Below are positions 1 to 9,607 of a DNA stretch of 64,000 nt, in pieces (position 1 is the stretch's first letter; each line of letters begins with the position of its first letter). The notes below the pieces were generated by a model. That model was not told the DNA's origin and searched no databases. It was given only the letters and a program-made list of their open reading frames with translations. The position numbers and the translations under genes were made by a program. Origin of the DNA: Spirochaetaceae bacterium (GTDB lineage: Bacteria; Myxococcota_A; UBA9160; UBA4427); the NCBI GenBank assembly GCA_020632655.1, contig JACKFD010000015.1, positions 1 to 64,000 of the forward strand, read 5' to 3'.

Positions 1-1
1 G

Positions 2-571
2 CGGCTGCCGGCGGACGTGGCGGTGCGGGCGGCGGCGCCGGCGCCGCCGGGCTGGGACGCGCTGCGGGCCGCCCGGGGCAAGCACTACCGCTACCAGATC
101 TGGAACGGGCGGGTCCGGTCGCCCTTGCGGGCGGCGCGCTGGGCCCACCTGCCCGAGGCGCTCTCGCTCGAGGCGATGCGGCGGGCGGCGGGGGCCTTCG
201 TGGGGCGGCACGACTTCGCGGCGCTGCAGGCGGCCGGCTCGTCGGTCAAGACGACCGTGCGGACGCTCACCCGGCTGGAGCTGTCGGGGGAGGCGGGGGG
301 CGAGCTGGTCCTGGACGTCGAGGGGGAGGGCTTCCTGCGGCACATGGTGCGGAACCTGGCGGGGACGCTGGTCGAGATCGGGCGCGGGCGCTGGGGGCCC
401 GAGCGGGCGGCTGCGCTGCTGGCCTCGCGGGACCGGGGTCTGGCGGGACCGACCGCACCGGCCCACGGTCTCACCCTCGTCGCCGTGCGGGACGACTTCG
501 ATACGGGACCCGCGCCGCGGGCAGCCGGCGAAGCGCCCGATTCCATTGACGGAAGCGGTCCCGTCGGGTAA
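2..571 (+). CDS. truA: tRNA pseudouridine synthase A, C-terminal part
   Basis: This is the C-terminal 189 residues of TruA, which makes pseudouridine at positions 38-40 of tRNA anticodon arms. The frame is open from base 2, so the N-terminus with the catalytic Asp lies outside the window. Family hallmarks are KHYRYQIWN, the GRHDFAAL segment and the RHMVRNLAGTLVEIGRGRW block near the C-terminus. A short extension of about 25 residues follows the conserved end. The stop codon TAA is also part of the -10 box of the rplM promoter. The assignment is secure; the gene is cut only by the window edge. Confidence 0.93.
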   Translation, partial: RLPADVAVRAAAPAPPGWDALRAARGKHYRYQIWNGRVRSPLRAARWAHLPEALSLEAMRRAAGAFVGRHDFAALQAAGSSVKTTVRTLTRLELSGEAGGELVLDVEGEGFLRHMVRNLAGTLVEIGRGRWGPERAAALLASRDRGLAGPTAPAHGLTLVAVRDDFDTGPAPRAAGEAPDSIDGSGPVG

Positions 572-574
572 AAA
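546..574 (+). promoter_or_regulatory. Sigma-70-type promoter for rplM-rpsI
   Basis: TTGACG (546-551), a 17-bp spacer and TAAAAA (569-574) form a good housekeeping promoter inside the end of truA, about 165 bp before rplM. The -10 box is followed by CTGCGC. A very similar -10 and following bases (TAAAAACTGTGC) precede tRNA-Val at 6195. Confidence 0.6.
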
Positions 575-743
575 CTGCGCTTCCCGGAGGCCCCTGGCGG
601 GGTCCCGGTTCCGCTCGCCCACGGCCCGCGTCGATCCACTCAGGGGGTCCCGCACCGCCCGAGGATCCGCTCGGGGCGAGCCCGATCGTGACGAGGGTCC
701 GTGGTCGACTGCGGCTGCGGACCGCGAGGAGTGGATTTTCTAC

Positions 744-1188
744 ATGGCCAATCGAGCCTTCGCTGCGACGAAGAGCGTGAGCGCCGACGAGGTCGAGCGC
801 CGCTGGTACGTCGTGGATGCCCGGGACATGGTGCTCGGCCGGCTCGCGACGCGGATCGCGACCGTGCTGCGCGGCAAGCACAAGCCGACCTTCACGCCCC
901 ACGCCGACACGGGCGACCACGTGATCGTCATCAACGCCGACAAGGTCGTGCTGACCGGCCGCAAGCGCGAGCAGAAGACCTACTACCGCCACACGGGCTA
1001 CATGGGCGGCGTCCGCTCGATCACGGCGGACAAGCTGCTCGCTTCGGCGCACTCCGATCGCGTCGTGCGCGCCGCCGTCCGCGGCATGCTGCCCAGGAAC
1101 CCGCTCGGCCGGAAGATGCTGTCGAAGCTGCGCGTCTACGCCGGTCCCGAGCATCCCCACGCCTCGCAGAAGCCGGAGGAGCTTCCCC

Positions 1189-1196
<8 letters not shown>
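744..1196 (+). CDS. rplM: 50S ribosomal protein L13
   Basis: This is large-subunit ribosomal protein L13, 150 residues. The family blocks WYVVDARDMVLGRLAT, GDHVIVINADKV, YYRHTGYMGG and MLPRNPLGRKML are all present. The ATG at 744 is preferred because it gives the normal N-terminus (a short tail before VERRWYVVDA); the frame stays open upstream to 546 but reads Arg-rich, unconserved sequence there. The gene overlaps rpsI by 8 bp, the usual L13-S9 pair. It is probably transcribed from the promoter at 546-574. Confidence 0.97.
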
Positions 1197-1587
<391 letters not shown>

Positions 1588-1644
1588 GCGCACCGGTCCG
1601 GCGAGCCGGACCCGGCCCGCGTGCCGCGAGCTTCGATCATCCAC

Positions 1645-1680
1645 ACGGCCGGCTTCCTCGGGAGCCGGCCGTCGTGCTTT
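1645..1680 (+). terminator. Terminator-like hairpin after rpsI
   Basis: Arms ACGGCCGGCT (1645-1654) and AGCCGGCCGT (1663-1672) pair perfectly around an 8-nt loop and are followed by CGTGCTTT. A smaller hairpin (GGTCCGGC-GA-GCCGGACC) lies just after the rpsI stop. The position suggests the end of the L13-S9 transcript. It also argues that the next gene starts at 1693, not at the in-frame GTG at 1621. Confidence 0.5.
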
Positions 1681-1692
1681 CGGAGGACCGAC

Positions 1693-2139
1693 ATGCCCCG
1701 CTCGTCGTTCCGACCCGGCCGGGCTGCGCCGCGCCGCACCGGGCACCCGCTTCGTGCGCGCGCGGCGAGCGGGATCTTCGCGCTCTCGGCCGCGCTGCTG
1801 CTCGGCGGCCAGACGGGCTGTCTGCTGCTCGCGGCCGGCGCTGGCGCGGGCGCCGGCGCCACCTGGTACCTGTCCGCCGCGCGCGACCAGGTCTCGCAGG
1901 ATCCGCGGGCCGTCGTCGCGGCCGCCGCGAGCGTCCTGCGTGAGATGGACATCGCCGTCGAGAAGCGCGCCGCGACGGCCCTCGACGGCGAGGTGATCGG
2001 GCGGACGGCCCGGGGCGAGCGGGTCGAGGTGCACGCGACCTCGAGCACGGCGGGCACGACCGAGATCATCGTGCGGGTCGGGCTCGTCGACGACGACGCG
2101 GCCCAGCGCATCCTCGGGCGGATCGTGGCGCGGCTCTGA
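1693..2139 (+). CDS. DUF3568-like small lipoprotein
   Basis: A predicted 148-residue lipoprotein. After a long basic N-region comes a hydrophobic segment and a QTGC lipobox with Cys43, then a Gly/Ala-rich stretch ending in TWYLSAARDQ. The C-terminal part (VLREMDIAVEKRAATALDGEV, ending TTEIIVRVGLVDD and RILGRIVARL) resembles DUF3568-type proteins. ATG 1693 with GGAGG at 1682-1686 is chosen over GTG 1621 because a hairpin fills the earlier stretch. Its function is unknown. It probably sits in the envelope as a monomeric or weakly associated lipoprotein. Confidence 0.7.
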   Translation: MPRSSFRPGRAAPRRTGHPLRARAASGIFALSAALLLGGQTGCLLLAAGAGAGAGATWYLSAARDQVSQDPRAVVAAAASVLREMDIAVEKRAATALDGEVIGRTARGERVEVHATSSTAGTTEIIVRVGLVDDDAAQRILGRIVARL

Positions 2140-2157
2140 AGAGCGCGACGGAGCGCC

Positions 2158-2682
2158 TCAGATCCCTTCGCAGCCCCCGATCCGGCCGCAGAGCGTCGTG
2201 GCCAGCTTCCGCGCGCGGTCCTCGCGCCAGCTGCCCGTCACGTCCTGGGTGATCCGCACGTCCACCAGGATCCACCAGTGCTGCGCCTGCGGTCGGAAGT
2301 AGACGCCCGTCACGCTGCCCCACTCGTTCATGCGGAGGCCGCGCTCGGCGAGCACCACGCCCGCCTCCGACTCCTGCCGGACGACCTCGTAGCCCGCTTC
2401 GCGCAGCGTGTCGGCGGCGTGCTCGGCGAGTGCCGCGCCGTCCAGGGGCGCGAGCGACTGCACCACGAAGGACTGGCCGGGTCGGCCGTCGCGGAGCTCC
2501 CTTCGCGCGGGCGTCTGCGGCCCGTCGTGGGCCGCGAAGTCGACGTCGTTCGCGGAGGCCGGCAGGTCGGAGAGCCGCGCGACGCCCAGGCATCCGCTCG
2601 CGGCGAGGCCGAGGGCGAGCAGACCGCAGGCGGCGAGTCCGCGCCTGGCAACGAGAGCGGGTCGCGATTCATGGCTCGCCAT
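2158..2682 (-). CDS. Predicted lipoprotein of unknown function
   Basis: A 174-residue secreted protein with a basic start, a hydrophobic core and an LAASGC lipobox (Cys31). The rest has no motif I can tie to a known family. A GQSFVVQSLAP segment is followed by AADTLREAGYEVV, which resembles the repeat logic of the neighbouring DUF3568-like lipoprotein (a helix followed by strands). It converges on that gene with an 18-bp gap. ATG 2682 is preferred over the upstream in-frame start at 2718 because a signal peptide then begins close to the N-terminus. Confidence 0.6.
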   Translation of the reverse strand: MASHESRPALVARRGLAACGLLALGLAASGCLGVARLSDLPASANDVDFAAHDGPQTPARRELRDGRPGQSFVVQSLAPLDGAALAEHAADTLREAGYEVVRQESEAGVVLAERGLRMNEWGSVTGVYFRPQAQHWWILVDVRITQDVTGSWREDRARKLATTLCGRIGGCEGI

Positions 2683-2778
2683 CACGGTCTCCGTCGAGTC
2701 GGCGGCCGAGTATGACACAGTCGGCGGGTCCCAGAGGTTCGTCCGCGCGGCTCGGACCGCTCACCGGGTGTCGAACGA

Positions 2779-2808
2779 TTGACGCCCCCTTGGCCCGCAG
2801 GCTATACC
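2779..2808 (+). promoter_or_regulatory. Sigma-70-type promoter upstream of the Nudix gene
   Basis: TTGACG (2779-2784), 18 bp, then TATACC (2803-2808) lie in the 345-bp gap between the divergent lipoprotein and Nudix genes. Transcription would start near 2815, about 210 bp before the Nudix ATG, leaving room for the small open frame at 2837-3031. Nothing else is evident in this gap. Confidence 0.45.
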
Positions 2809-2836
2809 CCGGCCGACCCCCCCGTCCGAAGCAGGT

Positions 2837-3031
2837 GTGACTGAGCAGCAAGCCCGCGGCGGCCATGAATCCGTCGCGTTCGCCCCTGGCGTCGTGAAAG
2901 ACGCCGACGCAGGACTCTCGTCGGACTCCGGCCGCGATGCACGCGCTCCGGAGTGGCGTTTCGCGAGAGCAGGCATCGTCCGGATCGACGCGAATCGATC
3001 CCCGATGTCGCGGGCGAGGCTCCCCCGATGA
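2837..3031 (+). CDS. Possible 64-residue small protein coupled to Nudix gene
   Basis: This GTG-started open frame begins just after the predicted promoter and ends with a TGA that overlaps the Nudix ATG (ATGA at 3028-3031). The product would be hydrophilic and has no recognisable domain. The coupling geometry and the promoter distance are the only support. A chance frame in GC-rich DNA is the main alternative. Confidence 0.25.
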   Translation: MTEQQARGGHESVAFAPGVVKDADAGLSSDSGRDARAPEWRFARAGIVRIDANRSPMSRARLPR

Positions 3032-3498
3032 CCCGGTATCACGTCCAGCACGTGCCGGGGGACGGCACCCGGCTCGGACTCTCCGTGTCGGCGCTGGTCT
3101 GGCGGGGTCGGGAGCTGCTCCTGATGCGCCGGTCGGACAACGGACTCTGGGGCCTGCCCGGCGGCTACGTCGAGGTCGGCGAGTCGGTCGCCGAGGCGGC
3201 CCGGCGCGAGGTCGCCGAGGAGACGGGCTGGCGGGTCGTGCTGGGTCGGCTCGTCGGGGTCTACTCGGATCCGGCGAGCCAGGTGGTCGACTACGAGCGG
3301 CCCGATCGCGGCCGCGTACAGATCGTGAATCTCTGCTTCGAGGCGCGGCCGGTCGAGGCGGGTGCGGCCTCGACGCCGGAGGAGAGCCTCGAGACGGGCT
3401 TCTTCGCGGCGGACGCGCTCCCCGAGCCCTTCGTTCCGATCCATCGGATCCGGGTCGAGGACGGGCTTGCGGGGAGGGGCGAGGCGGCCATCCGATGA
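3028..3498 (+). CDS. Nudix hydrolase
   Basis: A 156-residue Nudix hydrolase. It cleaves a nucleoside diphosphate linked to another moiety; the substrate cannot be told. The Nudix box spans residues 46-68 and reads G-x5-E-x7-REVAEETGW, with all metal-binding acidic residues intact. The preceding WGLPGGYVEVGE is also typical. ATG 3028 gives a standard N-terminus before the first strand (RLGLSVSALVW); an earlier ATG at 2953 would add 25 unconserved residues. pyrG follows in the same direction after 93 bp. Confidence 0.85.
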   Translation: MTRYHVQHVPGDGTRLGLSVSALVWRGRELLLMRRSDNGLWGLPGGYVEVGESVAEAARREVAEETGWRVVLGRLVGVYSDPASQVVDYERPDRGRVQIVNLCFEARPVEAGAASTPEESLETGFFAADALPEPFVPIHRIRVEDGLAGRGEAAIR

Positions 3499-3591
3499 CG
3501 CGGTGGACGGCAGGGGATTCGGAGGCGCTCGCTCCGGGCGCGGGGAGCGAGGGGTACCATGGGACGAACGGGTAGAGGGGGGAGTGGAGCC

Positions 3592-5229
<1,638 letters not shown>

Positions 5230-5279
5230 CGCGCGCGCCGCGAGAGCCACAAGAAGAGAATGAGGAGCCGAGTCGAATC

Positions 5280-6086
5280 ATGAGCCGAACCATCGCCATC
5301 ACGGGCGCCGCCTCCGGCATCGGAGCCGCCCTCGCCAAGCGACTCACGAGCGAGGGCCATCGCGTCATCGGCGTCGACGTCCAGAAATCCGACATCGAGG
5401 CCGACCTCTCGACCGCCGCCGGCCGCAAGGCCGCGATCGCCGCGGTGAAGGAGGCCTGTGGCGGCGTGCTCGATGGGCTCGTGCCCTGCGCCGGTCTCTC
5501 GGGCCTGCCGAACCGCGCGGGCTCGATCCTCGTCAGCCTCAACTACTTCGGCACGATCGAGCTGCTCGAGGGCCTGCGCGAGTGTCTCGCGCGCGCCGAG
5601 GCGCCGGCTGCCGTGGCGATCAGCTCGAACTCGACCACGACGACGCCGGCGGGCATGGTCTCGGAGGAGATCGTCGCGACGCTGCTCGCCGGCGACGAGC
5701 AGAAGGCCCGCGCGATGGCCGACGAGACGGGGTCGCTCGCGGCGTATCCGACGACGAAGACGGCCGTGGCGAGATGGGTGCGGCGGCATGCGCCGACACC
5801 CGAGTGGGTCGGGCAGGGCATCACGCTGAACGCGATCGCGCCGGGCAAGACCGCGACGGCGATGGTCGCCGAAGGGCGCGCGGACCCGATCATCGGCCCG
5901 CACCTCGACAAGTTCCCGATCCCGCTCGGCCGCGACGGCAAGCCCGAGGAGCTCGCCGCGCTGCTGGCCTTCCTGCTCGGTCCCGAGGCGCGCTTCTTCG
6001 TCGGCTCCTTCATCGTCTGCGACGGTGGGACCGACGCCCTCACGCGGCCCGACGACTGGCCCGCGCCGCCGCGACCGAAGGCCTGA
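5280..6086 (+). CDS. SDR, 3-alpha-hydroxysteroid dehydrogenase-like
   Basis: A 268-residue short-chain dehydrogenase with a TGAASGIG nucleotide loop, the AISSNS serine strand and the YPTTK pair (Tyr156, Lys160). The segments VIGVDVQKSDIEADLSTA, LDGLVPCAGL, NYFGTIELLEGL and the C-terminal GGTDALTRP closely follow, from memory, Comamonas 3-alpha-hydroxysteroid dehydrogenase/carbonyl reductase. It would oxidise or reduce a 3-hydroxy/3-oxo group, or a carbonyl, with NAD(P). AATGAGGAGC just upstream supports ATG 5280. It lies 50 bp after pyrG. Confidence 0.8.
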   Translation: MSRTIAITGAASGIGAALAKRLTSEGHRVIGVDVQKSDIEADLSTAAGRKAAIAAVKEACGGVLDGLVPCAGLSGLPNRAGSILVSLNYFGTIELLEGLRECLARAEAPAAVAISSNSTTTTPAGMVSEEIVATLLAGDEQKARAMADETGSLAAYPTTKTAVARWVRRHAPTPEWVGQGITLNAIAPGKTATAMVAEGRADPIIGPHLDKFPIPLGRDGKPEELAALLAFLLGPEARFFVGSFIVCDGGTDALTRPDDWPAPPRPKA

Positions 6087-6172
6087 GGCGGAGGCGCGGC
6101 GAGCCGATCCGGGCGTGAGCCCGGCGGCGGGCCGGACCGGGCCTCGCTGGGGTGGAATCCGCGCCCGGGTCC

Positions 6173-6200
6173 TTGTCTTCTGCGCGGGGATCGCTAAAAA
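6173..6200 (+). promoter_or_regulatory. Promoter of tRNA-Val
   Basis: TTGTCT (6173-6178), 16 bp, TAAAAA (6195-6200) then CTGTGCC. The mature tRNA begins 13 nt later, as expected for a tRNA promoter. Confidence 0.6.
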
Positions 6201-6212
6201 CTGTGCCTTCGT

Positions 6213-6289
6213 GGGGCGTTAGCTCAGCTGGTTAGAGCGCCGTGTTCACACCGCGGAGGTCGGTGGTTCGAGTCCACTACGCCCCACCA
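6213..6289 (+). tRNA. tRNA-Val (anticodon CAC)
   Basis: A 77-nt tRNA with encoded CCA. The acceptor arms GGGGCGT (6213-6219) and ACGCCCC (6279-6285) pair fully. The D-arm is GCTC/GAGC. The anticodon stem CCGTG/CGCGG encloses the loop TTCACAC, giving anticodon CAC, which reads the valine codon GUG. The T-arm carries GGTTCGAGTCC. The discriminator base is A. Confidence 0.95.
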
Positions 6290-6309
6290 TTCTCTTCCTC
6301 TCTCCCCTG

Positions 6310-6333
6310 CGCGCGGTCTTCGTACACCGCGCG
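6310..6333 (+). terminator. Hairpin after tRNA-Val
   Basis: CGCGCGGT (6310-6317) pairs perfectly with ACCGCGCG (6326-6333) around an 8-nt loop, 20 nt after the tRNA. A pyrimidine-rich run precedes it, but there is no T-tract after it, so factor-independent termination is only possible. Confidence 0.35.
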
Positions 6334-6461
6334 GCGCTCCGGTCGCGGTTCCCGGCGCGTCGACTTTCCGACCGCTGTGTGAAGCAGGCACGGTCGGGCC
6401 CCCGGCGCGCCTCGTAGGCTGACTCCATGGATGGCGAGCGCTCTCGCCGGAGGAAGCCACG

Positions 6462-7457
6462 ATGACCCGATCCCGCCTCGTTCCGTCCCTGCTCATCGCC
6501 GTGCTCGGCCTCGCCCTGCAGGCCCCGTCCGCCGTTGCGAGCGACGGTGTCCTCGAGATCAACCAGACCTGCGCCACCACGACCGGCTGCTTCTCGGGCG
6601 ACTCGGCGGGCTTCCCGGTCACGATCTCGGCCCCCGGCGCCTATCGCCTGACGAGCGAGCTGATCACGCCGCTCTTCGGCGGCGCGAACGTGACACTCGT
6701 CGAGGTCACGGGGGACGACGTCGACCTCGACCTGAACGGCTTCGGCCTGCGCGGTCTCGTCCCCTGCACGGGCGTGCCCGCCACCTGCAGCGTGTCCGGC
6801 AGCGGTCGCGGCATCGACGCCTCGGGCGCCGGCCTCGCCGTCCACGACGGCCAGGTCTTCGGCATGGGCAGCCATGGCGTCTTCGCCGGCCAGGATGCGC
6901 ACCTCTACGACCTCACGGTCCGCAGCAACGCCGGCAACGGGATCTTCGTCTCCGCCGGCAGCCTGATCGAGCACGTCGTCGCCAACGGCAACGGCGGCGC
7001 GGGCATCGCCAGCATCGGCTCCGTCGTCGTCCGTGACGCAGTCGCCCGCGGCAACGACAGCCTCGGCATCTCGCTCCAGTCCGGTAGCCAGGCGAGCGGC
7101 CTCGTCGCCAACAACAACGCCAGCCACGGCATCGTCGCCGGCCTCGGCAGCGAGATCAGCGACTGCACCGCCGTCGCGAACGGCGGCGACGGCGTCCGCG
7201 TGTCGAGCCAGTCGACCGTCCGGGACTGCACGACCCGCCAGAACGTCGGCGCCGGCATCGGCGCGACCGGCTCGGGCAACCTCGCGATCGGCGTCCACAG
7301 CTTCGCCAACGACCGCTACAGCCTCGAGGGCGCCTTCGTCTACCAGGACTCGTATCTGGGCTGCTCGAACAATTCGAGCTTCTCGGCGTTCGAGCCGGGG
7401 GTGGGAGCGGCGATGACGAATGGCTCGAACAGCGTGCTCGTCTGCGTGTCGTTCTAG
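6462..7457 (+). CDS. Secreted right-handed beta-helix protein
   Basis: A 331-residue protein with a classic signal peptide (MTRSR, a hydrophobic core, cleavage near AVASD). The body is a run of short strands with G-N/D turns, such as LYDLTVRSNAGNGIFV, VVANGNGGAGIAS and DCTAVANGGDGVRVS. This is the pattern of parallel beta-helix (PbH1/NosD-like) proteins. It lacks recognisable pectate-lyase catalytic residues, so a binding or structural role is as likely as an enzyme. Cysteines near the N-terminus and at the end (YLGCSN, LVCVSF) may form disulfides. It is exported, with no obvious anchor. Confidence 0.7.
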   Translation: MTRSRLVPSLLIAVLGLALQAPSAVASDGVLEINQTCATTTGCFSGDSAGFPVTISAPGAYRLTSELITPLFGGANVTLVEVTGDDVDLDLNGFGLRGLVPCTGVPATCSVSGSGRGIDASGAGLAVHDGQVFGMGSHGVFAGQDAHLYDLTVRSNAGNGIFVSAGSLIEHVVANGNGGAGIASIGSVVVRDAVARGNDSLGISLQSGSQASGLVANNNASHGIVAGLGSEISDCTAVANGGDGVRVSSQSTVRDCTTRQNVGAGIGATGSGNLAIGVHSFANDRYSLEGAFVYQDSYLGCSNNSSFSAFEPGVGAAMTNGSNSVLVCVSF

Positions 7458-7476
7458 GGGGCCGGGGCGGTCGCCC

Positions 7477-7482
7477 TATACT
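7477..7482 (+). promoter_or_regulatory. Possible -10 box before the chimeric secreted protein
   Basis: TATACT lies 26 bp before the start codon at 7508. The best upstream -35 candidate, TTCTAG at 7452, is poor and 19 bp away, so this rests on the -10 alone. Confidence 0.3.
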
Positions 7483-7507
7483 GATCAGGCTGCATGGAGG
7501 ACGGACC

Positions 7508-9280
7508 ATGATCTCGTCACCCGATCCGACCCGGCGCCGCCTGCCTCGCTGGAGGACGCCCTGGCTCGCGATCCTGGGACTCGTCTGCGGAGCCCTCACC
7601 CCGCCGTCTGCTCCCGCCACGACGCTCCCCGTCGTCTACCACAGTCCCGCCGACGACGGCGCCCGCCCGAGCGCTCCGACGGTCTTTCCATCGGGAGCGA
7701 CCTTCGTGGTCCATCTCTACATGGACGAGTCGAGCGGAGGCGTGCAGGCCTCGGCGAGCGACGTCTGCGAGAGCGGCGGCGGGACGGAGCGATGCGGCTG
7801 GGACCTGGTCGTGGAAGGCGTGGGCGACGTGGACTTCGTGTCGTTCGTGGGCGTGGGCGACGTCGTCTTCGGTCTCAGTCCGGCACCCGCGCCGCGGCTG
7901 CGCATGAACGGCGGCGCGCCGATCTCGGGTGAGCTCGGGGTCGTGAAGCTGGGCGATCTCGAGGTCGCGACCAGCGGGGAAGGCTCGGTCGAGCTGATCG
8001 AGGGGGTGGTGGCCGATGCGGCGCTCGCTCGCGTGGTGCTCGCTGCGTCGCCGGTCGTGGTCGTGGTCGTGCCGGAGCCGGATGCGATCGCGATGCTCGG
8101 GGTCGGACTGACGTCGCTGCTCGCGCGAAGGCGGCGCCGGCGCGAACGGATCGCGGCGATCGCAGGTCGGCGGGCGGACGGTCCGTCACGAATCGGGATC
8201 GCCTGTGTCGCGATGATCGGGTCGGTCGTCGTCGCCCCCTCGTACGCCGGCGCGCAGTCGCTCTGTGATCCCGGCGACCTGAACGACGACGGCCAGGTCG
8301 ACATCCTCGACAGCACGGTCCTCCGCCGCTCCCTGGCCGAGCTCAGTCCCGGGATCGCGCCGAGCTGCGTCCCGCCCGACTCCTCGGCCGCATGTCGCTC
8401 GGGTCGCCGCATCGGGTATCCGGGCACGGGCAACACCTGCAACTTCGCGACGTCACCGGGTGCGCCCGCGCTTCCTGGCATCGCGCTCTCGGAGAAGAAC
8501 TACGCCGAGCTCTTCACGGGCACGGGCTACGACGCGCCCTTTCCGGGGGCCAGCACGGCCAAGGCCTGCGGCGCCTGCCTCGAGGTCTTCGGGCCCTCGG
8601 GCTCGGCGATCGGCATCGTGCGCGAGGTCGCCGACATCGGATCGGTCGGAGACCACGGCAAGCCGAATACGCCCCATCTCTCGTTCGCACTCGCCGACGC
8701 CATCGGTGTTCCCTACGGCCTCGGCGGTCCCATCACGTTCCGGGTCGTGCCGTGCCCGGTCACGGGCAATCTGCAGGTCCGGCGGATGTCGTTCGCCAGC
8801 ACGGGCTTCCTCAGCTTCGTCGTCTACAACGGTGTGGATGCGATCGAGCAGGTCGAGTTCCGGGAGGCCTTGCCGGGGCAGCCCTGGGGCACGCTCACCC
8901 AGACCTGGACGAACCGCTGGGAGCTCCTGAACGCGCCGACGGTCTATCCGTTCCAGCAGTCGAGCACTCAGGTGGAGCTTCGCGTCACGTCGCTTCGGGG
9001 CGACGTCGTCGTGACGCAGCCGATCCCGCTCCCGTCGTTCACATCGGCCTTCGAGGCGTACTTCGACGCCGGCGTGCAGCTGCCGACGCGTGCGGCACCG
9101 GGTGGGACCTGCGACTACGTGCCGAGCTGCGGCGATGGGTACGTCGACTCGGGGGCCGGAGAGACGTGCGAGCCTCTCTTCTCCTCCGCGGTCTGCTCGG
9201 ATCTCGGATTCTCGAACGCAGCGCCCGCGCCCTGCGATCCGGACCGGTGCCAGCCGCTCGCCTGGGACTGCGTGCCCTAG
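7508..9280 (+). CDS. Secreted chimera: PEP-CTERM-like end, then dockerin-like and expansin-like domains
   Basis: A single 590-residue frame that looks like two proteins joined. Residues 1-38 are a signal peptide. Residues 39-185 are a beta-rich extracellular domain. Residues 188-213 are a full sorting tail: VPEP, a hydrophobic helix and an Arg cluster, as in PEP-CTERM proteins, where it is normally terminal. The chain then continues with a second hydrophobic, signal-like segment (about 227-250, ending YAGAQS). A dockerin-like calcium repeat follows (DLNDDGQVDILD, about 254-280), then an expansin/barwin-like region (KACGACLEVFG, later FRVVPCPV). It ends in a Cys-rich tail (CGDGYVD, ETCEP). An internal ATG at 8213 could start the second part alone. 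Confidence 0.65.
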   Translation: MISSPDPTRRRLPRWRTPWLAILGLVCGALTPPSAPATTLPVVYHSPADDGARPSAPTVFPSGATFVVHLYMDESSGGVQASASDVCESGGGTERCGWDLVVEGVGDVDFVSFVGVGDVVFGLSPAPAPRLRMNGGAPISGELGVVKLGDLEVATSGEGSVELIEGVVADAALARVVLAASPVVVVVVPEPDAIAMLGVGLTSLLARRRRRRERIAAIAGRRADGPSRIGIACVAMIGSVVVAPSYAGAQSLCDPGDLNDDGQVDILDSTVLRRSLAELSPGIAPSCVPPDSSAACRSGRRIGYPGTGNTCNFATSPGAPALPGIALSEKNYAELFTGTGYDAPFPGASTAKACGACLEVFGPSGSAIGIVREVADIGSVGDHGKPNTPHLSFALADAIGVPYGLGGPITFRVVPCPVTGNLQVRRMSFASTGFLSFVVYNGVDAIEQVEFREALPGQPWGTLTQTWTNRWELLNAPTVYPFQQSSTQVELRVTSLRGDVVVTQPIPLPSFTSAFEAYFDAGVQLPTRAAPGGTCDYVPSCGDGYVDSGAGETCEPLFSSAVCSDLGFSNAAPAPCDPDRCQPLAWDCVP

Positions 9281-9305
9281 GCCTGGTCCGCGGCCGCCGG
9301 CAAGC

Positions 9306-9334
9306 TTGTCTCCGCGCGCCTTTCCCCGTACAGT
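9306..9334 (+). promoter_or_regulatory. Promoter of tRNA-Arg
   Basis: TTGTCT (9306-9311), 17 bp, TACAGT (9329-9334), with the tRNA starting 10 nt later. The -35 box is identical to that of the tRNA-Val promoter. Confidence 0.55.
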
Positions 9335-9343
9335 CCGCCCGCT

Positions 9344-9420
9344 GGCCCGGTAGCTCAGCTGGATAGAGCACCAGCCTCCGAAGCTGGGGGTCGCGCGTTC
9401 GAATCGCGCCCGGGTCACCA
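9344..9420 (+). tRNA. tRNA-Arg (anticodon CCG)
   Basis: A 77-nt tRNA with encoded CCA. Acceptor GGCCCGG pairs with CCGGGTC (one G-T pair). The D-arm GCTC/GAGC is present. The anticodon stem CCAGC/GCTGG holds the loop CTCCGAA, giving anticodon CCG, which reads the arginine codon CGG. The T-arm GCGCG-TTCGAAT-CGCGC is perfect. Its last 28 nt are repeated at 9650-9677. Confidence 0.95.
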
Positions 9421-9503
9421 GCCTACCGTCGGCGCTGCGCGCCTCTCGACGGGCCCTTGCGGCCCGTCTCGCGCTGAAGGCTCTGGGGGTGCGTGCGGGG
9501 CAG
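9393..9503 (+). repeat. Direct repeat copy A (tRNA-Arg 3' end plus flank)
   Basis: A 111-bp unit that begins inside the tRNA-Arg T-arm, includes the acceptor 3' strand and CCA, and runs 83 bp past the gene. It recurs at 9650-9760 with 3 mismatches and no gaps. The pattern resembles the attL/attR duplication made when an element integrates at a tRNA 3' end, or a local tandem duplication. Confidence 0.9.
9448..9468 (+). terminator. Hairpin after tRNA-Arg
   Basis: GACGGGCC and GGCCCGTC pair over 8 bp around the 5-nt loop CTTGC, 28 nt after the tRNA. It is duplicated with copy B at 9705-9725. There is no T-run, so a role in termination or 3' processing is tentative. Confidence 0.4.
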
Positions 9504-9556
9504 CGCGCCGCGCGACCGAGACCGCCAGCTTCGGAGCAGAAGCTGGGGGGGAGCCG

Positions 9557-9604
9557 CGACCGATGAGGGAGCGGCGAGTACGACCGATGAGGGAGCGGCG
9601 AGTA
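9557..9604. repeat. Two tandem 24-bp repeats
   Basis: Positions 9557-9580 and 9581-9604 are identical 24-bp units beginning CGACCGATGAGGG and ending GGCGAGTA. They lie inside the 146-bp segment bounded by the two tRNA-end repeats. Confidence 0.9.
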
Positions 9605-9607
9605 GGA

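Noticed and set aside
8056..8078. Simple-repeat slippage site (GTCGTG repeats coding poly-Val)
   Set aside because: The run is short, in frame and followed directly by the VPEP motif; there is no evidence of a frameshift here, though the join further on remains suspicious.
9557..9604. CRISPR-like repeats
   Set aside because: Only two units, directly adjacent with no spacer, and no cas genes in the window.
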